DNA of 64,000 nucleotides from Epsilonproteobacteria bacterium (ex Lamellibrachia satsuma). GTDB lineage: Bacteria; Campylobacterota; Campylobacteria; Campylobacterales; Sulfurovaceae. The notes below the pieces were generated by a model that saw nothing but the letters and a program-made list of their open reading frames with translations, did no database searches and was not told the DNA's origin. The stretch is from positions 1 to 64,000 of the forward strand of contig JQIX01000044.1 in the NCBI GenBank assembly GCA_003934925.1, given 5' to 3'. Both the position numbers and the translations under genes were made by a program. How positions within the stretch are numbered: position 1 is the first letter of the stretch; each line of letters opens with the position of its first letter. Shown here one piece after another: positions 8,397 to 17,898 of the stretch.

Positions 8397-10253
8397 ATGT
8401 TTATCATTTACCAAAAATATTATAGGTTTTTATTTCTTATCTTCATACTTATATCAAGCACATTACATGCTTCGGAAATTGAAATATCCACAAAGAACGC
8501 CTATTCACTTTTGGAACATGCTGAAGTATTTTTTGATAAAGAAGATCTTACTCTTAAAGAGATAATCAATGAAAAAAAGTTTACTGCTTATCATAAACCC
8601 TATATCAACAGAGGAATATCTTCGGCAACCATTTGGATATCTTTTTCCCTCAAAAATGACTCAATGCAGAATATTGAAAAAATACTGGTACTCACTTCTC
8701 CACTAATTGAGCATCTTGCACTTTATAGGCAGAATATCACTAATAAACCCTTGTTTCAAGGTGTATTGGATACAAGCAATAAACATTCTACAATTTTTCC
8801 CTATTTCAATATAAAGCTGGCTCCACAAAGTTCAAAAAAATATTATCTTAAAATAAAGTCTGTTATCAATCCTATAGATTTTGGCATATGGATATATAAC
8901 AAAAAACAGTATATAGAAAATGACCGGTCTCAGCAGTTTATCAATATTTTACTTGTAGGTATGGTGATTATGCTTATGTTCTATAGTTTTATACTTTCTT
9001 TTTATTCTAAAGACAGAAGTTATTTCTATTACAGTTTCTACCTTTTTGCCCTTATCACTCAACAGCTTACGTATCTTGGATTGACACAGATATATTTTCC
9101 AACAGAGTTTGTTGCTGTAGATCTTCAGATTACCATCTTTAAGATCACCTTTCTTATTATTACTGCCGCTCTTTTCAGTATGTACTTTCTGAAAACAAAA
9201 AATATGCCCTTCATACATAAAGGCTACAAACTACTGATAGCCATCAGTTTTATAGAAATGATCCTTTTAAGTATTCCGAAATTTTATAATCTTAACATTG
9301 TGATATTTACAGGAACGATCTTTATTATATACAATCTTTATGCCGGTTATCTCTCCTATAAAATAGGCAACAAACAAGCCAGACTGTTTATTTTGGGGTT
9401 TGGAATCGTATTTATCTCCTATATTTTAATTATATTAGATGCCATTGGGCTGACATCCATTATGCAAAAAGTTCAAAATATTCTCATGATAGGTACTGCA
9501 CTTGAAGCCTTTATCCTCTCTTTAGCTTTTGTAGACAAATATGCCATCCTGCAAAAAGAAAAAGAAGAAGTTGATGTACGCATACTTAATGAATTACAGA
9601 ACAGAAACGATATCATCAAACGTGAAGTGATCAAAAAAACAGAAGAACTCAAAAGTATGGTAGAAAACAGAGAACTGCTTATTAAAGAAATACACCACAG
9701 AGTTAAAAACAACCTGCAAATTATCTTGTCTATGGTGCGGTTGGAAAATGATTCCATAGAACAAAATATGCATAAACAAAATCTTAATGGTCTGGAAAGC
9801 AGGATCAATGCTATAGCAAAAACCTACGATATGCTCGTTATTAAGGATGACCTGGAAGAAATAGATGTTGCAGAATACATTGAATCACTTATAGATGATA
9901 TCCAGGAATCTTATCCGAAAGAGAAATATCATATCCGTATTAAGGCAGATATACGTGCGACTCTTCCTCTGCGTGAGTCTATCTATCTAGGTCTCATCAT
10001 CAATGAGATGGTGACAAATACCTACAAATATGCCTTTGATAGCTATCAGGGATATATAAATATATCAATACGAAAGCATAGAAACAGAATCACACTTATT
10101 TACCAGGATGACGGTAAAGGATTTGATCTCAAGGAAAAAAACAATTCATTAGGCTTAAAACTCGTCAACAGATTAATACACAATCAATTAAAAGGCAGTA
10201 TAAAAATGCATACAACCGACCACATTCAATACGTTATAAGGTTTACACTGTGA
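8397..10253 (+). CDS. 7TMR-DISM sensor histidine kinase (HisKA_2 type)
   Basis: This membrane sensor kinase has a signal peptide-like start (MFIIYQKYYRFLFLIF...LHASEIE), a periplasmic 7TMR-DISM extracellular domain, seven hydrophobic segments, then a short coiled coil and a kinase core. EIHHRVKNNLQIILSMVRLE is the HisKA_2 phosphoacceptor box, and NEMVTNTYKYAF, DDGKGFD and SLGLKLV form the ATP-binding site. A GTG at 8364 in the same frame is an alternative start, but neither start has a good ribosome-binding site. The stop overlaps the next gene's GTG by four bases (GTGA), which implies translational coupling with the response regulator. The ligand is unknown, probably a small molecule or carbohydrate. 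Confidence 0.85.
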   Translation: MFIIYQKYYRFLFLIFILISSTLHASEIEISTKNAYSLLEHAEVFFDKEDLTLKEIINEKKFTAYHKPYINRGISSATIWISFSLKNDSMQNIEKILVLTSPLIEHLALYRQNITNKPLFQGVLDTSNKHSTIFPYFNIKLAPQSSKKYYLKIKSVINPIDFGIWIYNKKQYIENDRSQQFINILLVGMVIMLMFYSFILSFYSKDRSYFYYSFYLFALITQQLTYLGLTQIYFPTEFVAVDLQITIFKITFLIITAALFSMYFLKTKNMPFIHKGYKLLIAISFIEMILLSIPKFYNLNIVIFTGTIFIIYNLYAGYLSYKIGNKQARLFILGFGIVFISYILIILDAIGLTSIMQKVQNILMIGTALEAFILSLAFVDKYAILQKEKEEVDVRILNELQNRNDIIKREVIKKTEELKSMVENRELLIKEIHHRVKNNLQIILSMVRLENDSIEQNMHKQNLNGLESRINAIAKTYDMLVIKDDLEEIDVAEYIESLIDDIQESYPKEKYHIRIKADIRATLPLRESIYLGLIINEMVTNTYKYAFDSYQGYINISIRKHRNRITLIYQDDGKGFDLKEKNNSLGLKLVNRLIHNQLKGSIKMHTTDHIQYVIRFTL

Positions 10254-10954
10254 AAGAAATAAATGTTCTCATTGTAGAAGACGAGAGTATAGTTGCAATG
10301 GAAATAGAGAGTTATGTACTCAAGTTGGTCTATACTGTTACAGATGTCTGCTCTTCTGGGGAAGAAACCCTTGCTGCTATTTCAGAACATCATGTTGATA
10401 TCATCCTTATGGATATCTGTATCGATGGAGAAAAAGACGGCATAGAGACTGCTGCGGAAATCCTAAAAAGATATCCAGCAATCAAAATCATTTTTCTTAC
10501 GGCACATACAGATGAATATAATGTGGACAGGGCCATCTCTCTGGATCCCATAGCCTACCTTTCCAAACCATTTAAAAGAGATGAACTACAAATATTCCTG
10601 AAAATTGCTACAAAAAAAATAAAACAGGAATTTACTTGTATTCAAAATGATCCAAACAAAGTCATTTTTGATCAAGAATTTTATTACGATACTGTTAATT
10701 CGCTTCTCTACTGTTGCGGTGAGCAAATTCATCTTACAAAAAAAGAGCATATGCTTCTTGATCTCCTGATACGGAACAGAAACAGCATTGTCTACCTGGA
10801 TGCCATAGAAAGAGAAATATGGCCAGATAAAGAAACCAATGCAAATACTATCAGAACTCTTGTAAAAAGATTACGCCAAAAACTGAAATATAAATTCATT
10901 GAAACAGTATCTTCAATGGGATATAAACTGGTCATACCGAAAAACGGACTTTAA
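10250..10954 (+). CDS. OmpR-type response regulator, partner of the 7TMR-DISM kinase
   Basis: The 234-residue protein has a receiver domain and a C-terminal winged helix. In the receiver, the acidic pair is VEDES, the phosphoacceptor Asp is in ILMDICIDG, and FLTAHTDE and YLSKPFK give the Thr and Lys switch residues. The winged helix is of Trans_reg_C type: LTKKEHMLLDLLI, then TIRTLVKRLRQKL and SSMGYKLV. It starts at GTG 10250 inside the kinase stop. The receiver resembles those usually paired with HisKA_2 kinases, but here it is fused to a DNA-binding domain, so the output is transcriptional. Targets are unknown. Confidence 0.88.
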   Translation: MKEINVLIVEDESIVAMEIESYVLKLVYTVTDVCSSGEETLAAISEHHVDIILMDICIDGEKDGIETAAEILKRYPAIKIIFLTAHTDEYNVDRAISLDPIAYLSKPFKRDELQIFLKIATKKIKQEFTCIQNDPNKVIFDQEFYYDTVNSLLYCCGEQIHLTKKEHMLLDLLIRNRNSIVYLDAIEREIWPDKETNANTIRTLVKRLRQKLKYKFIETVSSMGYKLVIPKNGL

Positions 10955-11012
10955 GAGGAAATATATAAGAATCTTCTAGCAGGCACACTTTATCCCGGTA
11001 GAAAAATTATCT

Positions 11013-11237
11013 TTAAAAGGTATATTTTTTGCCTACCTTGACAGAATCTATCATAATATCATAAGACGTCGGGATCTCATCTAAACCTTGATCATCATAA
11101 AGTCTTGTATAGTCAACGAACAGCTCCCAGTTGTCATTGACAGTATAACTCGCACCAATCTTACACTGGAAGCCTCTTTCCGAGGCTTTATCACCATACT
11201 CTTCATAAGTGACTTTCCTGTAACAGACCTTTGAAAC
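11013..11237 (-). pseudogene. C-terminal remnant of an outer-membrane beta-barrel protein
   Basis: The 439-base gap between the response regulator and the lipid-kinase-like gene holds an open minus-strand frame of about 74 codons with no start. It contains GFQCKIGASYTVNDNWELFV and VDYTRLYDD and ends DSVKVGKKYTF at a TAA (11013-11015). Alternating strands and the final aromatic residue are typical of the last hairpins of an outer-membrane barrel. Upstream, the frame is closed by a stop at 11238-11240 and no matching N-terminal part is seen. It is best read as a decayed barrel gene. Bases 10955-11012 and 11241-11390 show nothing else. Confidence 0.55.
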
Positions 11238-11393
11238 TTACTGGAGCTTGATCTCATTATGAAGGATATGGGTATTTATGGTAAATTACCGCGTTATCTA
11301 AAGCATCTTCATTTTCAAGTTTCATGGTTATAATTATAATAAAGAAAGATTACTGCAATAAAACATGTATTGCAGTAGCAAAAAAGGCCATTG

Positions 11394-12074
11394 ATGCGAA
11401 TTCTCTCCATCGGTAAAGTATGGGAACATGATATGCTCACTATTGTCTCTATAGAAGAATCTTCTCTCAGTACCCATCCAAACATAGAAAAATATGCCTA
11501 TATCATCATCAATGGCGGAGATGGGACCATCAGACGCGTACTCAACCAGGTCCATGACCTGAAACATATGCCTGTCTTTATCCTCAATCCCACCGGTTCT
11601 TTCAATGTCGTTGCTAAAATTCACCATGCACCCAAAATAAAAAAAGTGCTGGATGCTTTGGCAAGAGGGGAAAAACCTAAAACAGAAAAACACCATCTCT
11701 TTAAACTCAATGATGAAATATTCCTCTTCTCTGCAGGCAATATGGGCGACCTGCAGCATATCTTCCTTTCTGAAACCCTGCGTTTCGGTCTGCTTAAACA
11801 CGGTATAGCAAAATATCTTCTTGCAGTCATACTGCTTATCCCTGCGCATGTTATCATGACACCTTTCATGCTTATGAGTTCTACAAGATTCTTCATCTTT
11901 ACCCCTGCACGTTTCATCAAAAAATTCGGCAGTTTCTACGGAGATGTCAAAGAGATCGATATCGATCTGGAAAATGAATACAATATGATGGAACTCGACG
12001 GCGATATCGTCACTGTCCACGGAAGGCATCTGCATATCAGGCAGGCAGGAAATGTACCTGTTGTTACCACATAG
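11394..12074 (+). CDS. Diacylglycerol/sphingosine-kinase-like (DAGK catalytic domain) protein
   Basis: The 226-residue protein carries the nucleotide-binding signature IIINGGDGTIRRVL and the motif NPTGSFNVVA, which stands in for the usual GTGND-FA box of YegS/DgkB/LCB5-type lipid kinases. A hydrophobic stretch (YLLAVILLIPAHVIM) may touch the membrane, as in lipid kinases. It is shorter than typical family members (about 290-300 residues), and its N-terminal lobe is abbreviated. The start is ATG 11394 with AAGG seven bases upstream; a TTG directly before it is less likely. The Asp of the GTGND motif is absent, so activity is uncertain. Confidence 0.7.
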   Translation: MRILSIGKVWEHDMLTIVSIEESSLSTHPNIEKYAYIIINGGDGTIRRVLNQVHDLKHMPVFILNPTGSFNVVAKIHHAPKIKKVLDALARGEKPKTEKHHLFKLNDEIFLFSAGNMGDLQHIFLSETLRFGLLKHGIAKYLLAVILLIPAHVIMTPFMLMSSTRFFIFTPARFIKKFGSFYGDVKEIDIDLENEYNMMELDGDIVTVHGRHLHIRQAGNVPVVTT

Positions 12075-12111
12075 ATATTTAAATTTTAACCGATAGGAAT
12101 ATGGATTCATG

Positions 12112-12117
12112 TATAAT
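12112..12117 (+). promoter_or_regulatory. -10 box of the beta-CASP nuclease gene
   Basis: A consensus TATAAT lies 38 bases before the ATG of the next gene, in an AT-rich context with no recognisable -35. The gene therefore probably has its own start rather than depending on readthrough from the lipid-kinase-like gene. Confidence 0.45.
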
Positions 12118-12155
12118 AGCGATCATTTCAAAAAAATTAAGACCAAGGAGTCATA

Positions 12156-13553
12156 ATGGCAACAGTTACCTCATACGGAGCAGCGGAAGTTGTGACAGGT
12201 TCTTGTCACCTGCTTGCTATAGAAGGCGGTCCTCGTATTCTCATTGACTGCGGAATGTTTCAGGGACAGGAAGAGGAGCATAACTATGGTCCTTTTGATT
12301 TTGATCCTTCCGAAATTGATTACCTGCTAGTGACACATGCCCACCTTGACCATGTCGGTCGTATTCCCAAACTGGTCAAAGAAGGATTTATCGGCAGTAT
12401 CTATGCCACAAATGCAACCAGGGACCTTGCAGAAGTTATCATGCTTGACAGTGCCAAGATCATGAAAGAAGATTATAAAACGAATTACAAAAAGGCACTG
12501 AGACGAGGAGCAGAAGATAAAGTGATCGCACCACTCTATGAAGAAGGAGATGTGGAGAATGCATTATCTCTTAACTGGTACTACTCTGAATACGATACAG
12601 CATTTGAACTTTGTGAAGGTGTTTCCGTTACGTATCGTGATGCCGGGCATATCCTTGGATCTTCTTTCATAGAGCTGACCTATACGGAAAGAGGGACGAA
12701 TTATACCATTGTTTTCTCTGGTGACCTCGGAAATGACAATGACATGGTCCTGCCTCCTCTGGAAAAATGTACACATGCAGATTATCTGTATGTTGAATCA
12801 ACCTATGGTGACCGTAATCATCAGGATATAGATGCAAGTATCACAGAATTCAAGCGGGTTATCATCGATACCCTTCGCAACTGGGGGAATGTCCTTATTC
12901 CCTCTTTTGCAGTTGAACGCACACAGGAAATACTATGTCTTCTCAGAGAAATGCATGAACACAAAGAACTGCCGGAGTGTCAGGTTTTTTTAGACAGTCC
13001 TATGGCAACACGTGCAACAGATGTCTACCGAAAATATTCAGATCTTTTAAGTCCAAAGTGTCAGAAAAATAAAGAGGAAAATGGAACGATCTTTGATTTT
13101 GAGGGGCTTATCTATACACCTGATGTCGAAGCTTCCAAAGCGATCAATGACGTTGATCATCGCGCTATTATCATTGCAGGCAGCGGTATGTGCACAGGTG
13201 GGAGGATCATACATCATTTTAAAAATCGCCTATGGAACAAGAAAAATGCCTTGATATTCGTTGGTTATCAGGCTGTCGGAACACTGGGGCGCCATATTGT
13301 TGACGGGGCACGCTGGGTAAAGATCTTTCATGAAGATATTCTGATCAAAGCTTCTGTGCATACAATCAATGGATTTTCTGCTCATGCAGATCAAAACAGT
13401 ATCATTCGATGGGTTTCTCAAATAGAAGATCTGAAAAAAGTCTACCTCATTCATGGGGAAGAGGACAAACAGGTGATCCTGCGAAGTGCCTTGGAAAATT
13501 CACTACAGCAAAGAGCCCATATCGTTGAACCTGAAGAAGTGATCTACCTTTAA
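12156..13553 (+). CDS. Beta-CASP metallo-beta-lactamase-fold RNA/DNA nuclease
   Basis: The 465-residue protein belongs to the CPSF73/YSH1-like bacterial group of beta-CASP hydrolases. THAHLDHVGRIP is the HxHxDH metal site, DAGHILGS gives the next His, SGDLGND the Asp, and GFSAHADQ with LIHGEEDK completes the RNA-specificity (RMMBL) part. The beta-CASP segment contains ESTYGDRNH and PSFAVERTQEIL. Such enzymes cleave RNA by endo- or exonucleolytic action. ACCAAGGAGTCATA precedes the ATG, and a -10 box lies upstream. It is a different family branch from RNase J. Confidence 0.88.
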   Translation: MATVTSYGAAEVVTGSCHLLAIEGGPRILIDCGMFQGQEEEHNYGPFDFDPSEIDYLLVTHAHLDHVGRIPKLVKEGFIGSIYATNATRDLAEVIMLDSAKIMKEDYKTNYKKALRRGAEDKVIAPLYEEGDVENALSLNWYYSEYDTAFELCEGVSVTYRDAGHILGSSFIELTYTERGTNYTIVFSGDLGNDNDMVLPPLEKCTHADYLYVESTYGDRNHQDIDASITEFKRVIIDTLRNWGNVLIPSFAVERTQEILCLLREMHEHKELPECQVFLDSPMATRATDVYRKYSDLLSPKCQKNKEENGTIFDFEGLIYTPDVEASKAINDVDHRAIIIAGSGMCTGGRIIHHFKNRLWNKKNALIFVGYQAVGTLGRHIVDGARWVKIFHEDILIKASVHTINGFSAHADQNSIIRWVSQIEDLKKVYLIHGEEDKQVILRSALENSLQQRAHIVEPEEVIYL

Positions 13554-13574
13554 GGGTATCCTCTCAGTTTATTT

Positions 13575-14855
13575 CTACAGAAGTTTTTGATAGTAGGCTA
13601 CAACCCTCTCATCCACATGGATCACCCTCTTCAAATACTGTGTCAGATCTCCCCGATTAAAGTCAATGCGCAGCCTTTTGGGGTCGATAGCTCTGGAAAT
13701 AGCAACATAGAACTGGCTGGGTGCAAAGATATTATCTACATTGCATACAAGATTATCGATACTCATTCCCTGGCTTTTGTGTATGGTAACAGCATAAGCC
13801 AATTTAAGAGGAAACTGTGAAAGTGTGGCAAGGGAGATGGTCTCTACCGTACCATCTTCTTTGACTATCATATCCAAAAGGTCAAAGTCATGGCGTTCTA
13901 CCCTGACAAACTCTTCTTCCTTCTCTACAATAAGATGATCTTCCTCTATTTTCTTCAGTATACCCCTTTCACCATTGACAAACTTTCCCCATTTATTCAC
14001 TGTAAAAAGAATAGGTACACCCTCTTTTAAAGTAAGTTGCTCTGAGATGGGCAGCATATTTTTCCAGCCAGCCAATTTTTTTTCATGTACTTTTCCAAAC
14101 ATCTCTATATTGGCAAAAAGGATCGTCTCTTCGGTATCGAGTTCATTTATTTTTGCCCTGTTGGTCTGTTCTACTTCAAGATTCCGCCCATACAGGTATG
14201 TAGGGTCCTTCTCCATACTTTCTGTATTCCAGAGTCTTGTCATATAACCCACTACCTCTTCGTCACAGATACCCTGTCGCACTTTTGAAAGAATATGTGT
14301 AAACTCCGCATCGGTGGTACGCTTCATTTCGGTGAGTTCTATTACCATCAGGTCAAAACGTTCCCATGCCATACTCTCAAAAGCATAGAGCCTGTCTTCA
14401 AAAAGATGATGCCCTCTTTGCCGTTTCTGTACGGGAGGAAGCTGAAAGAAATCTCCTACAAAAAGCAGTTTTCCCAGATATCCGTAGTGATCCAGCCTGT
14501 AAGCGATCATATCCAGCAGATCCGTACTTACCATAGAAATTTCATCAATGATGATAAGGTCCGTTGCTTTGAGAACCTTTTTTAAGTCTGCTAATCTTTT
14601 TTTGGCCCGTTTATCCCCTGCGGCAAGTTCATCAAAGTTGGAAGCAATGCCAAAAACAAAAAAACTATGTACTGTAAATCCGCCGATATTTACGGCACTC
14701 ACTCCCGTAGATCCCAAAGAGACTACCTGTTTACCCCTTTTACGATAATCTGCTATCACTTCATTGGTAATATAACTCTTCCCTACACCGGCCCCACCGG
14801 TAAGAAAAACATTGGAATACTTTAGTGCTTCAAGCACATCTGTTCTATCTGCCAA
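13575..14855 (-). CDS. PIF1/RecD-like superfamily 1B DNA helicase
   Basis: The 426-residue ATPase has Walker A GGAGVGKSY near residues 19-27, Walker B IIIDEISMV, motif III VGDFFQLPPV and the C-terminal motifs AVTIHKSQGMSID (motif V) and FYVAISRA (motif VI). These are the Pif1 family signatures for 5'-3' unwinding, acting on recombination intermediates or G-quadruplexes. The start is TTG at 14855, preceded by AAGGTAGGTT; no in-frame ATG nearby would keep the Walker A with a normal N-terminus. The 189 bases upstream hold an AT-rich promoter region (TATAAA on this strand) and a dyad TGATC/GATCA before T7 near 14993-15017, with no gene. Confidence 0.85.
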   Translation of the reverse strand: MADRTDVLEALKYSNVFLTGGAGVGKSYITNEVIADYRKRGKQVVSLGSTGVSAVNIGGFTVHSFFVFGIASNFDELAAGDKRAKKRLADLKKVLKATDLIIIDEISMVSTDLLDMIAYRLDHYGYLGKLLFVGDFFQLPPVQKRQRGHHLFEDRLYAFESMAWERFDLMVIELTEMKRTTDAEFTHILSKVRQGICDEEVVGYMTRLWNTESMEKDPTYLYGRNLEVEQTNRAKINELDTEETILFANIEMFGKVHEKKLAGWKNMLPISEQLTLKEGVPILFTVNKWGKFVNGERGILKKIEEDHLIVEKEEEFVRVERHDFDLLDMIVKEDGTVETISLATLSQFPLKLAYAVTIHKSQGMSIDNLVCNVDNIFAPSQFYVAISRAIDPKRLRIDFNRGDLTQYLKRVIHVDERVVAYYQKLL

Positions 14856-15044
14856 AACCTACCTTGTATATCAATCCACTATGACAGTAGCTGTTTATTG
14901 AATGCGGAATATTCATTTATAGTAAAAGCTTCATCTCATATCATTAACGGAACCATAACTATCATAATTATAATAACATATTTATTCATTTGATCATATC
15001 TAGATCATTTTTTTGCGTATTATACTATAATATTACCTCACCGG

Positions 15045-15461
15045 CTAAATATACATGAATTGCGACAGAAAAATAATGGTAATAACAAATGCAAATGGCA
15101 GGATATGGCTTTTAAAAACCAAAGGCTGTATTTTCAAGTAGACTTGCAAGAATCCTCTTAGCCCAAGCCAGATACCTAAAAATGCTTTCAAAGAAAGAAG
15201 CATCTGGAATCTTGTCAATCCATCTTCGCCTATGGGACCATACACTTGACTGATCAAATAAAGTCCTGTTAATACGGCAACGATCAAACTTGGCGGTACC
15301 ACTTTACGAACATACTTCATAAAAGATTCTCTGATCTTGGCATGTTCTTTTTCATCAAAGGATCTTTTGATCTTTGTAAGAAAAAGATTATCGGTGATCA
15401 GAAAACCACCGTAGATAAATGCAGCAAAAACATGAATTGTTTTGATCAATACAAAAGTCAT
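15045..15461 (-). CDS. Four-helix integral membrane protein, CopD-like
   Basis: The 138-residue protein has four hydrophobic helices, at about 5-25, 53-75, 85-105 and 115-137. The N-terminal LIKTIHVFAAFIYGG contains a conserved His typical of CopD/DUF2269-like membrane proteins, where His residues may bind heme or copper. AAGGCTTTATT precedes the ATG. It stands alone between the helicase and the dus operon. Copper transport cannot be claimed from so short a protein. Confidence 0.6.
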   Translation of the reverse strand: MTFVLIKTIHVFAAFIYGGFLITDNLFLTKIKRSFDEKEHAKIRESFMKYVRKVVPPSLIVAVLTGLYLISQVYGPIGEDGLTRFQMLLSLKAFLGIWLGLRGFLQVYLKIQPLVFKSHILPFAFVITIIFLSQFMYI

Positions 15462-15531
15462 AATAAAGCCTTGGTAATAATTTGATGGGATTATAGTATA
15501 AGGATGATTTGAAACCTTTGATATATATCAA

Positions 15532-16494
15532 CTATTTGGAGGTTTGTTTTCTAAAAAGATCCTGTGAAAAAAATTCCTCTACCACCAGCCTCATTTCTAA
15601 TGGATCATCAATTCGGTTAACAAGGTCTCTAAACACTGAAGCTCCCTGATATCCTGCTTTGGAATAGGTATGAAGATGTTTTCTGAACATGATCGCACCA
15701 TACTTGCCGTAATGCGCCATCATCTGGTCAAAATGTTCCAGTACGATCTCTTTAATGAGCATACCCTCTACATTTTCCTGACCTGTTTTTATCTGGTGGA
15801 ATATCCATGGATTTCCTACTGCTGCACGGCCTATCATAATGCCATCTGCTTTCGTATGCTCCAACACCCATTTTGCCTTAGCAGGAGAGTCTATATCACC
15901 ATTTGCGATCACAGGGATTGAAACATTAGACTTGATCTCTGCAATTGCATCATAATCTACCGCAGCTTTGTATCTGCCGGCTCTTGTCCTTCCGTGTACA
16001 GCAATGAAATCCGCTCCGCTATCCTGGCAAACTTTGGCGATCTCTCTATGTTTTTTTTCATTAAAACCCAATCTTATCTTTACCGATGTCTGTTCTTTGT
16101 TTGAATATTTCTTGATCGTCTCTATCACTTTACCCATCTGGACAAGATCAGTAAGCAGTGAACTGCCCTGAAGATTATTAACGACTTTTGGTGCAGGACA
16201 ACCACAGTTCAGATCTATGATATCCACCCCCTCTTTTGCATTAATGATTTCTACAGCACGCTTAATAACATCCAGGTCAGAGCCTGCTATCTGTATGGAG
16301 TATGGTGTCTCCAGAGCACTTTTTTCCAGCATTTTATGGGTTTTTTTACTGTCATGTGCAAGTGCATTTGAACTGATCATTTCACTTACAGTAAGGTCTA
16401 CACCGAATTTTTTGACAACAGATCGAAAAGGGAGGTCTGTAAAGCCCGCAAGAGGGGCTAAAGCGTACAGAGGTTTGGAAAAGTCTAATTTCAT
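15532..16494 (-). CDS. dus: tRNA-dihydrouridine synthase (Dus family)
   Basis: The 320-residue FMN enzyme reduces uridines in the tRNA D-loop. The N-terminal APLAGFTDLPFR, the catalytic LNCGCPAPKV with the proton-donor Cys, VKIRLGF, VHGRTRAGRY and NGDID are all present, followed by GIMIGRAAVGNPWIF. It overlaps the upstream membrane-protein gene by four bases (ATGA), so it is the last gene of the rlmH-dksA-membrane protein-dus unit. It resembles DusB most closely by length and motifs. Confidence 0.93.
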   Translation of the reverse strand: MKLDFSKPLYALAPLAGFTDLPFRSVVKKFGVDLTVSEMISSNALAHDSKKTHKMLEKSALETPYSIQIAGSDLDVIKRAVEIINAKEGVDIIDLNCGCPAPKVVNNLQGSSLLTDLVQMGKVIETIKKYSNKEQTSVKIRLGFNEKKHREIAKVCQDSGADFIAVHGRTRAGRYKAAVDYDAIAEIKSNVSIPVIANGDIDSPAKAKWVLEHTKADGIMIGRAAVGNPWIFHQIKTGQENVEGMLIKEIVLEHFDQMMAHYGKYGAIMFRKHLHTYSKAGYQGASVFRDLVNRIDDPLEMRLVVEEFFSQDLFRKQTSK

Positions 16495-17522
16495 TTACAA
16501 ATGGAATCGCTGTCGATAAGATCTTCCAGTTTGAATTTTTTATGTTCTTGTTTGAGTTCATAAAGTGCTCTGAATTTTATAAATTCATCTTCTTCATGTT
16601 CTTCCAAATAAGCATTTACTTCATCCAAAAGTTCATAATCAAAAAGTAGATAAAGATAGGCATTTTGCGCTTTAGGATTTTCAAGCTGATACTTCTTGAA
16701 AAGTGCCAGGTTAACATCAGGCGTAAAATGCTTTTTTGTCACATTTGCTATCTGAACAAAATCTCTGCATGAAAGTTTCAGCGATTCAACAAAATCATTA
16801 AGAATTTCACTGTTCAATCCCATATCTTCTTGATGGTTCACTCTTTCCAGCATCACCAAGAAATTTTTAGCATCGAATATTTTGGCATATTTACGTGCTT
16901 TATAAAATGTCTCTTTACGTGCAAAGATCTCCAATGCCTGACCCTGTACCAGCTTAGAGAACTTTGAAGAAGATTTCATTACCTCTTCTACAAACCCACT
17001 CTCTGTCTCCAAGCGGTTCAATCTGTTTTGTATCAAATAAGGATTACCTTCATTAAATACTTTAGCCATTTTATTTTCTTTTAGATCAACATATTCACCA
17101 TTTTTGATCTTATTGATAATATTGACCACTTTTGATAACCTTGGATTAAGCCCTTCAACACTGTCTATAAGATTTAGAGAGGATTTTCCTAAAAGTATGG
17201 CTGAATGCTTAAATTCATCTATAGTATATTTTTGTTCTTTTGGTTCATTCACCAATGACCAATAAAGTGCATCATCCAATGTTGCTGTATCTTTTTGCCA
17301 CTTTTTGAGTTTAAAATAACTTTTTAAACTGTAAAAGAGCATATGGAATACCGTAAATACGAGTAAAACAAACATAGGCAGAACAACCCAGACTGCTACA
17401 GGGAAATTAAAATTGATGCCCATTGCTTCCACAAGGTAATTATTTGGATTTATAGTATATGTCAATGCTCCAATAATGGCTCCCAGTGTCAGTGCTGCAA
17501 AAATATATAATCCAAGTCTCAT
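16491..17522 (-). CDS. Membrane protein with large C-terminal helical domain, unknown function
   Basis: The 343-residue protein has two N-terminal hydrophobic helices (about 4-25 and 42-65), then a basic segment and roughly 270 mostly helical, charged residues that probably lie in the cytoplasm. AAGGAGTAGAG precedes the ATG. It is packed between dksA (nine bases) and dus (four-base overlap), so it belongs to a housekeeping operon. I do not recognise a named family; the gene order suggests a conserved Campylobacterota protein. The C-terminal half contains repeated Leu-rich helical segments that could be TPR-like. Confidence 0.75.
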   Translation of the reverse strand: MRLGLYIFAALTLGAIIGALTYTINPNNYLVEAMGINFNFPVAVWVVLPMFVLLVFTVFHMLFYSLKSYFKLKKWQKDTATLDDALYWSLVNEPKEQKYTIDEFKHSAILLGKSSLNLIDSVEGLNPRLSKVVNIINKIKNGEYVDLKENKMAKVFNEGNPYLIQNRLNRLETESGFVEEVMKSSSKFSKLVQGQALEIFARKETFYKARKYAKIFDAKNFLVMLERVNHQEDMGLNSEILNDFVESLKLSCRDFVQIANVTKKHFTPDVNLALFKKYQLENPKAQNAYLYLLFDYELLDEVNAYLEEHEEDEFIKFRALYELKQEHKKFKLEDLIDSDSICK

Positions 17523-17531
17523 CTCTACTCC

Positions 17532-17888
17532 TTAGTCTTGTTCTTTTTCGTTGATCTCCCGACATGTGATACAAAAACGTGCAAAGTTCTTCACTTCCAA
17601 CCGTGCTTTACCTATTGGTTCTTCACACATTTCACAAATTCCGTAAGTTCCATTCTTTATTTTATCCAAAGCAAGTTCAATTTCGTTTAATTCTTTACGC
17701 TGTTGTGTCAAAATAGCACTATCTATAACAGTTTCTGCAGATGCTGCAGCATAATCACCCTCATCACTAAGGTCAAGATCTCTCATTCCATTTAGTTCAA
17801 GTGTTGTTCCTGTAAGATTTTTTTCTATTTGCACTCTTCTATCCAATAACTTATTTTTAAATTCTTCCAACTCTGTTTTTGTTAACAT
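17532..17888 (-). CDS. dksA: DksA/TraR-family zinc-finger transcription factor
   Basis: The 118-residue protein binds RNA polymerase through its secondary channel and, in relatives, acts with ppGpp on rRNA and amino-acid promoters. The coiled coil tip is DEGDYAAASAETV, similar to the DxxDxA tip of DksA. The C-terminal zinc finger has CEMCEEPIGKARLEV and then FCITCREI, so all four Cys are present. AGGAAAATGTAA precedes the ATG. It follows rlmH by ten bases in one operon. Confidence 0.9.
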   Translation of the reverse strand: MLTKTELEEFKNKLLDRRVQIEKNLTGTTLELNGMRDLDLSDEGDYAAASAETVIDSAILTQQRKELNEIELALDKIKNGTYGICEMCEEPIGKARLEVKNFARFCITCREINEKEQD

Positions 17889-17898
17889 TTACATTTTC

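Noticed and set aside
11334-12110. 258-codon minus-strand ORF opposite the lipid-kinase-like gene
   Set aside because: The plus-strand frame has the GGDGT motif and a ribosome-binding site; the antisense product has no recognisable features.
14993-15017. TGATC/GATCA dyad followed by T7 as a plus-strand terminator
   Set aside because: No plus-strand gene lies upstream of it, and the stem is only five bases.
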